A stretch of DNA of 64,000 bases from Streptomyces sp. NBC_01283 (GTDB lineage Bacteria > Actinomycetota > Actinomycetes > Streptomycetales > Streptomycetaceae): NCBI RefSeq assembly GCF_041435335.1, contig NZ_CP108430.1, positions 8,776,001 through 8,840,000 on the forward strand, read 5' to 3'. The translations under genes were made by a program, and so were the position numbers. Under the pieces are notes generated by a model. The model worked only from the letters and a program-made list of their open reading frames with translations. It was not told the DNA's origin and did not search any database. Of the stretch, positions 1 through 9,132 are shown piece by piece. Every line of letters begins with the position of its first letter. Within the stretch, counting starts at the first letter, position 1.

Positions 1-405
1 TTTGTGGGGCAGGCCGGATTCACACCGGCCTGTGTTCCATGGAGACAGACTGCTACTCGTGGCAACGGCAATGGCTGACCAGAGGGAGAAAGCCGGCGGC
101 TCGGCACTCGGAGTAGTTACCGTGGAAGATTCGCCATGCGGACCGGAGTGAGGCAGCCCTCGTCCCGGGACAGTAGGACGCGCGCGCACGCGCACGTGGA
201 TCGAGCAGGAGGAGCAGCGCGAGGCCGAACAGATCCGCGGCGAGCAGGCCCGACACGTGAGTGGAACTTGACCCCCGACGGATCCTTGGACCGGCGTCCA
301 GACTGAGTGTGAGTCTTCGCCCCCGAGCGCAATCGGAGACCCTCAAGTGACGCACGGAAGGCGGACGGTCAGGACAACGCTCACTTCCTAGAGCAGACTG
401 TCGCA
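1..405. other. Gene-free, lower-GC edge region
   Basis: No convincing coding sequence is seen on either strand; the open frames here lack a ribosome binding site, known motifs and Streptomyces-like third-position GC. An inverted repeat (CAGGCCGG at 10-17 and CCGGCCTG at 25-32) with a 7-nt loop could be a terminator for a gene to the left of the window. The base composition is visibly lower in GC than the conservon to the right. Confidence 0.5.
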
Positions 406-1038
406 ATGCAGATGACCGAGTCGTACGCGGCCACAGTGGCGGCCGTCGTACCCGTGCTTTGGCTAGTGGGTGCCGTCGAGCAACACCAGCTCGCAAAGGC
501 CTTCGCTCAGAGGTCCCGAGAGCTCCAAGATATGGTTGCTGATCACCGCCGGACGATGGCTGCCGTAGGCGAGGGGGCTACCGTCGCCCAACTTCAAGCG
601 GCCATGGAAAGTCTGAAGTTGGCCCCACCCGATCGCGACGCAAAGATCAAGAACTTTGCCAGTGCTGCTTGGGCGATCGCAATCGGCGTGCTCCTCCCAG
701 CGGAGGCGGCGGCGCTGACCTGGCTCGCTGATCCCTCAAGGGGGCCCCAAGAGCTGTGGGCTACGTACTGCTGGTGGGCGACCATGACGGGTTTCCTAGC
801 AGTTGGATCAGTCCCGCTCGTGATGGCGCTCTGGACGGACCGTCAGGCCACTAGGGGAATGCGTGCCGACACTATGGAAATTCGCGAGCTCAGAAGGCAA
901 TTACTGCGAGACTTCGAGAACCGCGTTCACGTACTAATGGAGCGTGCCGACACGGCACGAACTCCGGAAGAGGTGGAGGAGATCGAGCGTCTCTTGAGAG
1001 AAATCGATGGCCGTTCCGTTGACGATCCACCGCAGTAG
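406..1038 (+). CDS. Hypothetical membrane protein with a TTA codon
   Basis: Encodes about 210 residues of unknown function. Three hydrophobic stretches are visible: near residues 9-24, in the middle (AWAIAIGVLLPAEAAAL, about 86-105) and at about 125-145 (TGFLAVGSVPLVMALW). The remainder is charged and helical, including a C-terminal Glu/Arg-rich segment that could form a coiled coil. A cytoplasmic-membrane location is inferred. The start at 406 has no clear Shine-Dalgarno; ATG 412 is an alternative. Codon 166 (901-903) is TTA, which in Streptomyces needs the bldA tRNA and marks late or accessory genes. GC is lower than in the neighbours, suggesting acquisition by transfer. No family was recognised. 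Confidence 0.6.
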   Translation: MQMTESYAATVAAVVPVLWLVGAVEQHQLAKAFAQRSRELQDMVADHRRTMAAVGEGATVAQLQAAMESLKLAPPDRDAKIKNFASAAWAIAIGVLLPAEAAALTWLADPSRGPQELWATYCWWATMTGFLAVGSVPLVMALWTDRQATRGMRADTMEIRELRRQLLRDFENRVHVLMERADTARTPEEVEEIERLLREIDGRSVDDPPQ

Positions 1039-1430
1039 GAAGCACTCTCCAAAGAGGAGATCTGGGTCGACGGCCAGTGGCGATCAAGCGAATCATCGTG
1101 AAGAGGGTCCACATCCTTATCCGGTTCGCTGGCGGGCACCGTTTGGAGTGCGAGCCGAGTGTCCGATTTCATGTGCGCAGACCAGCTCAATGGATCGGTC
1201 CGAGGCACGTCTTTGCTGTGATGCAGGCTTTGGCAGGACGCTTCGGAGGCGACTCCGTCTGCTTGGGCGTGGCCTTCGACTGACCGCACACAACATGCCT
1301 GCCGTACGACACAGGGGCGATGCCGGGCTGGCTCGCCGCCAACCGGTGTCCTCCAAGCGTCCAACTAGTGCGCCCAGGAAGCCACCCCACCACCCTGACA
1401 AGCCTTCCACGTCGCGCCACCAACGACATG
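1039..1430. other. Compositional junction region without a supported gene
   Basis: This stretch joins the lower-GC gene on the left to the truncated esterase on the right. Short open frames exist on both strands but none shows a recognisable family or a good ribosome binding site. The boundary between atypical and typical sequence falls near 1430-1450, where esterase homology begins, so this is probably an insertion or deletion scar. Confidence 0.4.
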
Positions 1431-2300
1431 GATGAAGTCTGTGAACGCGGCTTGATGGTCCAACTCACCCGCGCCGCGAGGACCGTGGTCGCGCAGCGAT
1501 ACCACAGGCCCGCCGCGCGCACCCTGGCCACCGGCATGTCCAACGGCGGGTATCTGGTGCGCTGGCAGCTGGAGAACCACCCCGAGCTCTACGACGGGGG
1601 AGTGGACTGGGAAGGCACCCTGTGGCGGACCAAGGGGCCGAACCTGCTCGACTTCCTGCCGCCCGCGCTGCGCGCCTACCCGACGTACGCGGCGGGTGGC
1701 GAAGGAGCCGGCCAGGCCCATCAGGAGATGGTCGCCACAGGTTTCCCGGCCGGTTCTGAGTTCCTGTGGCCCTATCACCACCGGGTCTACTGGGACTTGA
1801 CCCAGCGCATCTACCGCGAGGAACTCGACCCGGGCTACGACGGCGCGACCGAGGCCGGAACTCCCTTCTGCGCACCGGGGACTCCGGCGTGCGACGCCGA
1901 CTACGCGTACGCGGCCCGGCCACGGGAGGTCCACGAAGCGGTGCGGAAGATCGCCCTGACCGGACGCATCGGTAAACCCCTGATCACCGTGCACGGCACC
2001 CTCGACGTTCAGCTGCCCATCAGCAAGGACTCGGACGTCTACGCGAAGATGGTGCGCGAAGCGGGCCGCGGCGGCATGTTCCGCTACTACCGGGTCGAAG
2101 GCGGCACGCACGTCGACTCGCTCGTCGACACGTTCCCCGACGCACTGCGGCCCCTGGTGCCCTGCCACCGCTCGGCGTTCACGGCGATGGAGTCCTGGCT
2201 CGGCCGGGGAAAGCAGCCGCCGCCGAGCCGAACCGTGCCGCTTCCGGACGCCGCCGACCCGGCGGCCCTGCTCGCCCGATGCCCGCTTACCCAGGAGTAG
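1320..2300 (+). pseudogene. 5'-truncated tannase/feruloyl-esterase-type hydrolase
   Basis: Recognisable family sequence starts around 1450 (GLMVQLTRAAR) and runs to the C-terminus, including the nucleophile-elbow-like motif ATGMSNGGYLV and, further on, GKPLITVHGTLDVQLP and a catalytic-type His in GGTHVDSL. These are typical of the tannase/feruloyl esterase or 3-hydroxybutyrate-oligomer hydrolase alpha/beta family. Secreted members usually run well over 400 residues and begin with a signal peptide; here the signal peptide and the N-terminal part are missing and are replaced by unrelated sequence from the left flank (the first ~40 codons from 1320 resemble no family). The Ser, Asp and His positions survive, so the fragment could fold only if the lost N-terminus is dispensable. 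Probably non-functional. Confidence 0.6.
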
Positions 2301-2453
2301 TTTCGGCCAAGTCCCGTCAGGGATCCGTGCAGCGGAAGGCAGGCTTCCTCAACGACGAGCCAAAAAGAGCCGAGTTGACCTAAGATCGCCACGCTCCCCA
2401 TTCGTAAGGGAGTTCGGTGCGTTCGGGGAGGGTTCGTTCGTCGTGGTGAAGGT

Positions 2454-4148
2454 GTGCAGGATCGCCGGGGCAAGCAGGCCGTGGTGAGCCGTCTGAGGCG
2501 CGGGTCCGTGGGCCGCGAGGCCGTGGTCTGGCTGATGGCCGTGGTCCTCGCGACCGTGGGCGCGGTGCTCGCCGCGCTGGATGCCGCCGCGGAGTGGCGG
2601 CAGGTCCTGGCCGGCGGCTGCGCCGCGGTCGCGGTGCTGCTGCTCGCCTGGGTGCTGGTCCTGGTCCACCAGTTGTCCGCCGAGCGGGCCGAGCGCGCCC
2701 GGCAGGAGCGGCTGGCCGCGGCCCGGGAGGCCGAGGTCGCGCACCTCGCCGGTGTGCGGCTCCCGGCGATCGCGGAGCGCGTGCGCGCCGGGCAGCGCCT
2801 CGAGGGTGTGCCGGGGCCGCTGGCGGCGCCGACGGAGACCGGCGAGGAGTTCGCCCGGGCCCTGTCCGCCGTGGCCGTCGCCCTGGGATCGGACGAGGCG
2901 GTGCGGCGCGAACGCGGTCTGCGCGACTCGGTCCAGGCAGCCTTCGAGTCCGTCGCACGCACCATGCACGCGATGGCCACGGTGCAGCAGCAGGTCCTCG
3001 ACCGGGTCGAGCGCTCCATCGACGACCCGCACCTCATGGGCGAGGTGATGAAGGCCGATCACGCCGCCGCACAGATGACCCGCAAGGCCCAGACGCTCCT
3101 TGTGATGTGCGGGATCTGGCCCGCACGGCGTGAGACGCGGCCGGTCTCGCTGTACGACTGCGTACGCGGCGCACAGTCGCGGATCGTGGAGTACAGCCGG
3201 ATCGAGGTGCACGGCGGACAGACGCTGTACGCCGTGCCGCCCGCGGTCGAAGGCCTGATGCACGCCATCGCCGAACTCCTGGAGAACGCCACGGTGTTCT
3301 CGCCGTCGCGCTCCCAAGTCGTCGTCACCATCCGCGAGGTGGGGGCCGGAGCGGTCCTGGAGATCGACGACGCCGGACTCGGGATGCCGCCGGACGTGCT
3401 GCACCGGGCGATGGGCCAGCTCCGCGACGACCAGGACCTGGCCCGGCTCGGCGCGGTGCCGCGCCTTGGCCTTGCCTGCGTGGGCCGCTGGAGCCGCGAG
3501 CTGGGCTTCAACGTCGAGCTCAGCGGGGCCTCGGCCTACGGCGGCACGCGTGCGGTGACGTTCGTGCCGTTCCGCCTGCTGACCGAACCGCCCTCGCAGC
3601 TCACGGGATCCCATCGGGCGGGTTCCCAGACGGCGCCGCCGCGGGCCGCCGAGCCCGAGCCGCGGTCCGCCGCCGTTCCCGCGCGGCAGCCGATGGACCC
3701 CGGAGGGGCGCCGGTCCACGCCGACGCGCGGTTGCCCGAACACCGCGAGCCGTATGAACAGCACCAGCAGCACGAGCAGTACCAGCAGCACGACCCCGCC
3801 GAGCACGTGGAGTTGTCCGCCCGGCCCGCACCGGGCGGGCCTCCCGCACGCGAGACCCCCGCCGGGCTGCCCCGGCGGCAAAACCGGCGCCAGGCGGCCC
3901 CCGGCGTCCACCGTCGGCCGGTCCCGGAGCAGCGGCAGGCGCCCCCGACCGCGTCCACGACCCCGTGGACGCCGGAGGCGGCGCGTGCGTCGATCGCCAG
4001 CGTGGTGTCCGGTTCGCTGCGCGGCCGAGCGGCCCTCGACGCGGACCAGCCCGCGGCGCGGGAACCGAACCCGTCGGCAGAGCCCCCGCCGACCGTGACA
4101 CCGTCCCAACTCCCCACCCCCGACGAGCAAGACGGAGGCCGGCAGTGA
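2454..4148 (+). CDS. cvnA: Conservon sensor-kinase-like protein CvnA
   Basis: First gene of a conservon. Two membrane helices near the N-terminus (about residues 24-46 and 51-70) are followed by a helical linker and a histidine-kinase-type ATP-binding region: the N-box AIAELLENATVFS near residue 275 and the G-box region EIDDAGLGMP. No phospho-accepting His motif like that of classical kinases is evident, as is usual for CvnA. The C-terminal ~170 residues are Pro/Arg-rich and contain a short Gln/His-rich patch (QHQQHEQYQQH). In Streptomyces the CvnA-B-C-D proteins form a membrane-associated complex compared to eukaryotic G-protein receptors. The stop overlaps the start of cvnB (GTGA), so translation is coupled. 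GTG 2454 is used; a GTG a few codons later is possible. Confidence 0.9.
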   Translation: MQDRRGKQAVVSRLRRGSVGREAVVWLMAVVLATVGAVLAALDAAAEWRQVLAGGCAAVAVLLLAWVLVLVHQLSAERAERARQERLAAAREAEVAHLAGVRLPAIAERVRAGQRLEGVPGPLAAPTETGEEFARALSAVAVALGSDEAVRRERGLRDSVQAAFESVARTMHAMATVQQQVLDRVERSIDDPHLMGEVMKADHAAAQMTRKAQTLLVMCGIWPARRETRPVSLYDCVRGAQSRIVEYSRIEVHGGQTLYAVPPAVEGLMHAIAELLENATVFSPSRSQVVVTIREVGAGAVLEIDDAGLGMPPDVLHRAMGQLRDDQDLARLGAVPRLGLACVGRWSRELGFNVELSGASAYGGTRAVTFVPFRLLTEPPSQLTGSHRAGSQTAPPRAAEPEPRSAAVPARQPMDPGGAPVHADARLPEHREPYEQHQQHEQYQQHDPAEHVELSARPAPGGPPARETPAGLPRRQNRRQAAPGVHRRPVPEQRQAPPTASTTPWTPEAARASIASVVSGSLRGRAALDADQPAAREPNPSAEPPPTVTPSQLPTPDEQDGGRQ

Positions 4149-4591
4149 CCGGAATCATCACCCCCCTTCCCGACCTGGGCTGGATGCTGCGCCCGCTGAT
4201 CGAGATCCCCGGGGTCCGGCACAGCGTGGTGGTCTCCGAGGACGGGCTGCGGCTCGGACACGCCTCCGCGGAGAACCTCTCGGGGCCGGTGTCGGACCTG
4301 AGCGTCGCCGAAGCCGAGTCCCTCTCCGCGGCCTGCGCGGCGATGACCATGACCGGCCGGTCCACGACCGCGCTGCTCTTCGGATCCGGCGCCGACGTAC
4401 GGCAGTTGATGCTGGAGTCCGACCACGGGTTCGTGCTGTTCACGCACGCCGGGGTGGGCGCGCACCTGGGGGTCGCCACCGACCTGCAGGCGGATGTCGG
4501 CCTGGTGGCCCAGCAGATGCAGCTGCTCGTGGTGAAGATCGGCTCGCACCTGAGCAGCCAGCCGCGGGATCCGGCCGCCGCGGCGTCATGA
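4145..4591 (+). CDS. cvnB: Conservon roadblock/LC7 protein CvnB
   Basis: A 148-residue roadblock/LC7-domain protein, second in the conservon. The domain begins right after the start (LGWMLRPLIEIPGVRHSVVV) and shows the usual alternation of strands and helices, ending in VGLVAQQMQLLVVKIGSHL. Roadblock proteins in conservons are thought to be regulators or exchange-type partners of the CvnD GTPase. The chosen start is GTG 4145, which overlaps the cvnA stop; a longer frame upstream lies inside cvnA and is not needed. The last bases overlap the ATG of cvnC. Confidence 0.92.
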   Translation: MTGIITPLPDLGWMLRPLIEIPGVRHSVVVSEDGLRLGHASAENLSGPVSDLSVAEAESLSAACAAMTMTGRSTTALLFGSGADVRQLMLESDHGFVLFTHAGVGAHLGVATDLQADVGLVAQQMQLLVVKIGSHLSSQPRDPAAAAS

Positions 4592-4950
4592 CGGGCCCGC
4601 GGCCGGAGGAGCCGAAGGCCTCGGCGGTCCGCCCGTACGTGATCACTCGCGGCCGGGCGGCATCCGACACCGAGGCGCTGGCCTGGGAGTCCCTGGTGAT
4701 GGCGACGGACGCGGCGTTTCCCGCGTCGCTCCAGCCCGAGCACCAGACCATCCTGGCGCACTGCCAGGGGCTTCTCTCGGTGGCCGAGGTGGCCGCCCAC
4801 ATCGGCCAGCCGCCCTCGGTCGTCCAGGTGTTGCTCTGCGATCTCCTGGAATGGGGGCTCATCGTGACCCGCCCGCCCGTACCCCCGGCCGAATACACCG
4901 ATGTGACCATGCTCAGAAAGGTCCTCCATGGTCTCGAAAGCCGCCTCTGA
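4588..4950 (+). CDS. cvnC: Conservon DUF742 protein CvnC
   Basis: A 120-residue DUF742 protein. Typical features are the N-terminal VRPYVITRGRA and the C-terminal winged-helix-like half (LSVAEVAAHIGQPPSVVQVLLCDLLEWGLI). DUF742 proteins occur almost only between a roadblock gene and a small GTPase gene in actinobacterial conservons; their biochemical role is unknown, but partnership with CvnB and CvnD is established for S. coelicolor conservons. ATG 4588 overlaps the cvnB stop (ATGA). The 3' end overlaps cvnD by 23 nt. Confidence 0.92.
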   Translation: MTGPRPEEPKASAVRPYVITRGRAASDTEALAWESLVMATDAAFPASLQPEHQTILAHCQGLLSVAEVAAHIGQPPSVVQVLLCDLLEWGLIVTRPPVPPAEYTDVTMLRKVLHGLESRL

Positions 4951-5599
4951 CGCGCCGTCCCCGCCGGTCAGGGACCCGCACCAGTCCGCCGCCGGCTCCG
5001 GAGCCGGGACCGACGCGGGAGCCGGGTCGGGCAAGTACCTCACCTCCAGCGTCGCGGGCGCCGCAAAGATCCTGGTCGTCGGACCGCTCGGGGTCGGCAA
5101 GACCACCCTGATCGGCACCGTCTCGGAGATCAAACCCCTGTCCACCGAGGCCGTCATGACCCAGGCGGGCGCCCGGGTCGACACCGTCGTGGCCGGCGGC
5201 AAGACGACCACGACCGTGGCCCTCGACTTCGGCCGGATGACCATCGACGGCGAGCTGGTGCTCTACCTCTTCGGCACCCCCGGCCAGCAGCGGTTCCTGC
5301 CCGCGTGGCGGGACCTGGCCAAGGGCGCGCTCGGTGCCCTCGCCCTGGTGGACACCCGGGATCTGGAGGCGTCCTTCGACGCCCTGGGCAACCTGGAGGA
5401 GCTCGGACTGCCCTTCGCGGTGGCCGTCAACGTCTTCCCGGGCAGCCCCCAGCACGCCGTGGACGACCTGCGCGCCGCCCTCGACCTGCTCCCCGGCACC
5501 CCCGTGGTGAACTGCGACGCACGCGACCCCGCGTCCTCGGTCCGGGCGCTGATCGCCCTCGTCCAGCACCTCATCCACGTCGCCACGGAGACCCCATGA
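4928..5599 (+). CDS. cvnD: Conservon small GTPase CvnD
   Basis: A 223-residue ATP/GTP-binding protein of the MglA/Ras-like conservon type. A Ser/Gly-rich N-terminal tail of about 40 residues precedes the P-loop (GPLGVGKTTLI, about residues 55-65); a switch-like segment with TTTVALDFGRM and the Walker-B-like FGTPGQQRF follow. The base-recognition motif is NVFPGS instead of NKxD, as is common in CvnD. It is the G-protein-like component that acts with CvnA-C at the membrane. The start lies inside cvnC, and the stop overlaps the cvnE ATG, so the whole operon is translationally coupled. Confidence 0.92.
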   Translation: MVSKAASDAPSPPVRDPHQSAAGSGAGTDAGAGSGKYLTSSVAGAAKILVVGPLGVGKTTLIGTVSEIKPLSTEAVMTQAGARVDTVVAGGKTTTTVALDFGRMTIDGELVLYLFGTPGQQRFLPAWRDLAKGALGALALVDTRDLEASFDALGNLEELGLPFAVAVNVFPGSPQHAVDDLRAALDLLPGTPVVNCDARDPASSVRALIALVQHLIHVATETP

Positions 5600-6897
5600 C
5601 CTCGCCCCACGCCGCGGCCGGGCCGCCCGACCGCTGCCCGGTCACCGGAGCCCCGGCACCGTCGGCCGCGCTGTACGGACCCGATCTCGACGGCGACACC
5701 ATGCCCGCCCTGTACGAGCAACTGCGCGGCGCCCACGGCCCGGTGGCGCCCGTCTCCATCGCACCCGGCGTCGATGCCTGGCTCGTCATCGGCCACCGCG
5801 AACTGCTCCAACTGACCCGCGACGAGCAGGACTTCTCGCACGACCCGCGCCGCTGGAGCCTGCTGCGGGAGGGCCGGGTGCCCGCCGACTCGCCGATCCT
5901 GCCCATGGTCGGCTGGCGCCCCGCCCTGCTGTTCGCCGACGGACAGCAGCATCGCAGGATGCGCGCCGCCGTCTCCGCGGCGCTGGCCGGGATCAACGGC
6001 CACGAACTGCGGCGCACGGTGCGGGCCGCCGCCGAGCAGGTGATCGTGTCGTTCGCGGAGCGCAGCGAGGCCGACCTGGTGGCCGACTACGCGCGCAAGC
6101 TGCCGATGCGCGTCATCACCGCACTGCTCGGCCTCGACGAGGAGACGGGCCGTCACCTGGTGGAGGCCGTGGCCGGCACGGTCGCCGCCACCAGCGCCTC
6201 CGCGGACGCCAGCAAGCGCATGGGCGGGATCCTGCTCCAGCTCATCGAGGAGAAGCGGCGCCGGCGCGGCAACGACATCACGTCGGCCCTGCTGCACCAC
6301 CCGGCCCAGCTCACCGACGAAGAGGTCCTGCACAACCTCGTCGTCATGTTCGTCGCGGGCAACCAGACCACCGTCAACTGGATCGCCACCACCCTGCGCA
6401 TCCTGCTCTGCGACCCGGAGTTCCGCTCGTCGCTGACCGGCGGCCACCTCAGCGTGGACGACGCACTCGACCTCGTCCTGTGGCGCTTCCCGCCCACGCA
6501 GAACTTCCCCGCCCGCTACGCCACCCGCGACATGACCTTCGGAGGTCAGTCCATCCGCACCGGCGACATGCTGATCCTCGGCCTGGCCGGTGCCAACGCG
6601 GACCCGCAGATCCTCCCGGACGACGGTTCACCGGTCGTGGGCAACCGCTCGCACCTGGCCTTCGGCGCGGGCCCGCACATCTGCCCCGCCCAGGACCCGG
6701 CCCGGCTCATCACCCGCACCGCCGTGGACACGATCCGCCACCGGCTGCCGGACCTCGAACTGGCCATCCCGCAGCGCGATCTGGAGTGGATCAAGTCGCC
6801 CTGGAGCAAGGGGCTCGCCGCGCTCCCGGTCCACTTCACCGCCCCGGTCCTCTCCCAGCATCCGGCCCCCTCGCCGGAGTCCTGGGCCGTGCTCTGA
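5596..6897 (+). CDS. cvnE: Conservon cytochrome P450 CvnE, CYP157-like, altered ExxR
   Basis: A 433-residue bacterial class I P450. The heme-binding loop is intact (FGAGPHICPAQDP, with the axial Cys) and the I-helix reads FVAGNQTTVNW. The K-helix position that normally carries ExxR reads DLVLWRFPP, so the Glu is replaced and Trp sits where the Arg should be. CYP157 enzymes of S. coelicolor are known to break this otherwise universal motif (EQSLW in CYP157C1), and they are encoded in conservons beside a CYP154, exactly as here. The start overlaps the cvnD stop (ATGA). Substrate unknown; electron supply from ferredoxin is expected but no ferredoxin gene lies nearby. Confidence 0.9.
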   Translation: MTSPHAAAGPPDRCPVTGAPAPSAALYGPDLDGDTMPALYEQLRGAHGPVAPVSIAPGVDAWLVIGHRELLQLTRDEQDFSHDPRRWSLLREGRVPADSPILPMVGWRPALLFADGQQHRRMRAAVSAALAGINGHELRRTVRAAAEQVIVSFAERSEADLVADYARKLPMRVITALLGLDEETGRHLVEAVAGTVAATSASADASKRMGGILLQLIEEKRRRRGNDITSALLHHPAQLTDEEVLHNLVVMFVAGNQTTVNWIATTLRILLCDPEFRSSLTGGHLSVDDALDLVLWRFPPTQNFPARYATRDMTFGGQSIRTGDMLILGLAGANADPQILPDDGSPVVGNRSHLAFGAGPHICPAQDPARLITRTAVDTIRHRLPDLELAIPQRDLEWIKSPWSKGLAALPVHFTAPVLSQHPAPSPESWAVL

Positions 6898-6969
6898 CCG
6901 GACCCACCGCATGACACCGCGGCCGCCGAGGCCGCGGGCCGACCCGCCCCCTCGACCAGGAGAGCCCCG

Positions 6970-8232
6970 TTGAACACGTCACCGGTGAACACCGCAGCCA
7001 GCCAGCCGCACCGTATGGACCCGGCCGGCGGCTGCCCGCACGCGGAGAACGCCCGGCTCCTCGCGAGCGGCGCCGTCGCACCGGTGGTCCTGCCCGGTGA
7101 CGTACAGGGCATGGCGGTCCTCGGCCATGACGCGCTCAAGGAGTTCCTCGCGCACCCCGATGTCGCCAAGAACGCCCAGCACTTCGCCGCGCTGCAGGCG
7201 GGCGAGATAGCCGACGGCTGGCCGCTGAAGACGTTCGCGACGGTGCAGGGCATGACCACCGCCGACGGCACCGACCACCGCAGGCTGCGTTCCCTGATGG
7301 GCAAGGCGTTCACCGCGCGCCGGGTGGCGGAACTCCAGCCGCGGATCCTGGCCCTGACGACCGAGCTGCTCGACGACCTCGACCGTGCCGCCGCCGAGGG
7401 CGACGGCGTCGCCGACCTGCGGAAGCACTTCGCGCTGCCGCTGCCGATGGGGGTCATCTGCGAACTCCTGGGCGTGGACGCCGAGTACCACGACCGGCTG
7501 CACCACCTGTCGAACCAGATCGTCGCCACCGACATCGGCCCCGAAGAGGCGATGGCGGCCAACAAGGAGATGGTGGAGGTCCTCGGTGCGGTCGCCGCCG
7601 CCCGCGCGGCGAACCCGGGGGACGACCTGACCACCGCACTGATCGCGGCCCGCGAGGAGAACGGCGACCGGCTCAGCCCGCACGAGCTCCTCGGCACCCT
7701 GATGCTCACGATCATCGCCGGGCACGAGACCACACTGAACCTCATCACCAACGCCGTACGCGCCCTGTGCACGCACCGCGACCAGCTCGCCCTGGCGCAG
7801 TCCGGCAAGGTGAGCTGGGCGGACGTGGTGGAGGAGACCCTGCGCTGGGACAGCCCGGTCAGCTACTTCCCCTTCCGCTACCCGACCCGCGATCTCACGC
7901 TCGACGGCACCGTCATCCCCCAGGGCACCCCCGTCCTTGCCGGATACTCCGCGGCAGGCCGCGACAAGCAGGCCCACGGCCCCGACGCCGACCGCTTCGA
8001 CGTCACCCGCGACCACAGCACCACCCGGCACCTGTCCCTGGGCCACGGCGCGCACTTCTGCATGGGCGCCCCCCTGGCCCGCATGGAGGCCACCATCGCC
8101 CTGGAGCAGCTTTTCAGCCGCTTCCCCGGCCTCGACCTCGCCGTTCCGGAGCCCGAACTGCCCCGCCACGCCTCCTTCGTGGGGAACAGCGTGCAGAAGC
8201 TTCCCGTGCGCGTGGGCGGCCCGCGGCCGTAA
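6970..8232 (+). CDS. Cytochrome P450, CYP154-like partner of the conservon
   Basis: A 420-residue P450 with all canonical motifs: I-helix IIAGHETTLN, K-helix EETLRWDSPV (ExxR intact) and heme loop LGHGAHFCMGAPLAR. Together with the CYP157-like gene 72 nt upstream it forms the CYP157-CYP154 pair known from Streptomyces conservons. TTG 6970 is preceded by CCAGGAGAG, a good ribosome binding site; an in-frame ATG lies 15 codons later. CYP154 enzymes hydroxylate macrolides, flavones or steroids in vitro, but the native substrate cannot be told from sequence. Probably co-transcribed with cvnA-E. Confidence 0.9.
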   Translation: MNTSPVNTAASQPHRMDPAGGCPHAENARLLASGAVAPVVLPGDVQGMAVLGHDALKEFLAHPDVAKNAQHFAALQAGEIADGWPLKTFATVQGMTTADGTDHRRLRSLMGKAFTARRVAELQPRILALTTELLDDLDRAAAEGDGVADLRKHFALPLPMGVICELLGVDAEYHDRLHHLSNQIVATDIGPEEAMAANKEMVEVLGAVAAARAANPGDDLTTALIAAREENGDRLSPHELLGTLMLTIIAGHETTLNLITNAVRALCTHRDQLALAQSGKVSWADVVEETLRWDSPVSYFPFRYPTRDLTLDGTVIPQGTPVLAGYSAAGRDKQAHGPDADRFDVTRDHSTTRHLSLGHGAHFCMGAPLARMEATIALEQLFSRFPGLDLAVPEPELPRHASFVGNSVQKLPVRVGGPRP

Positions 8233-8236
8233 GCGG

Positions 8237-9100
8237 TCAGCGGGGGGTGGTCGCGAGGACCTGGTGGGCGAGTGCCACCAGGTCCGGGACGGCCGGGTGC
8301 CCCGGCCCCGCGCGCCAGGCAAGGGTGACGGGAACGGGCGGCGCGTCCGGGAGCGGACGGAAGACCAGCGAGGGGTGCGTGTGCTGGCTCGGCGTGGCCG
8401 TCGTCGAGACCCCGACGGCACGTCCCGCCGCGATGGCGATGAGCCACTCGTCGGTGTTGGTCACCTCGATGGTCGCGACCGGGCGGGCCGCCGCGGGCCA
8501 CAGGTCCATCGTCGTGGTGCCGGAGACGGTGTTGAGGGCGATCGGATGGGCGGCGAGATCCGCCAGGGTGACCCGGGGGAGTGCGGCCAGCGGGCTGTCG
8601 GCCGGCATGACCACCACCCGCTCCTCCGACAGCAGCAGCTCCGTACGGAGCCCGGCCGCGGCGACCGGGCCGCGCAGCAGGGCCACGTCGACCTTGCCCT
8701 GGGTGAGGCCCGCCGTGCGGTCGTCGATGCGCAGCAGCTCCAGCGGAGTCCCGGGGTACGTCTCGTCCCAGCGGCGCAGCAGCGGGACGGTGTGGTCACC
8801 GAGCGCCGCCCAGGTGTGGCCCAGACGCAGCGGCCAGCGCCGCAGCCCCCGTGGGTCGAGGGCGGTCTCCACGGCGGCCAGCGCGGCGGCTGCCTTGTCG
8901 CGGAACGTGTGCCCCTGGGCGGTCAGCTCCAGGTGGTGGGTGGAGCGGTCCACGAGGCGGGCGCCCAGATGATCCTCGAGCTGGCGCAGGGTGCGCGAGA
9001 GTGCGGGCTGGCTCAGATGGAGGCGGGCGGCGGCACGCGTGACGTTGCCCTCCTCGGCGATGGCGAGGAAGGCGCGCAGATGCCGCAGCTCGATGGTCAT
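8237..9100 (-). CDS. LysR-family transcriptional regulator
   Basis: A 287-residue LysR regulator. The N-terminal winged helix-turn-helix is clear (LRHLRAFLAIAEEGNVTRAA then LHLSQPALSRTLRQLE), followed by the two-lobe substrate domain (LRLGHTWAALGDHTV and onward). ATG 9100 is chosen because it places the helix-turn-helix at the very N-terminus; a longer frame upstream would overlap the divergent transporter promoter. It is divergent from an EamA exporter gene 69 bp away, the usual layout for a LysR protein that controls its neighbour. It is convergent with the P450 gene, only 4 nt apart. Confidence 0.88.
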   Translation of the reverse strand: MTIELRHLRAFLAIAEEGNVTRAAARLHLSQPALSRTLRQLEDHLGARLVDRSTHHLELTAQGHTFRDKAAAALAAVETALDPRGLRRWPLRLGHTWAALGDHTVPLLRRWDETYPGTPLELLRIDDRTAGLTQGKVDVALLRGPVAAAGLRTELLLSEERVVVMPADSPLAALPRVTLADLAAHPIALNTVSGTTTMDLWPAAARPVATIEVTNTDEWLIAIAAGRAVGVSTTATPSQHTHPSLVFRPLPDAPPVPVTLAWRAGPGHPAVPDLVALAHQVLATTPR

Positions 9101-9132
9101 GCTTCCGGAGCATAACCGCGCCGGACTCGGCA

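Noticed and set aside
1..40. T-arm-like hairpin on the minus strand (GCCGG-TGTGAAT-CCGGC) suggesting a tRNA 3' end
   Set aside because: The loop lacks the TTC of the T-loop, and no matching anticodon arm, D arm or acceptor stem is found in the next 90 bases.
53..496. 147-codon minus-strand open frame opposite the first gene
   Set aside because: No ribosome binding site, no family pattern, Arg/Ser-rich composition typical of a shadow frame in GC-rich DNA.
1077..1283. 68-codon plus-strand frame with a basic start
   Set aside because: No ribosome binding site and no recognisable family; it lies in the junction region and is probably chance.
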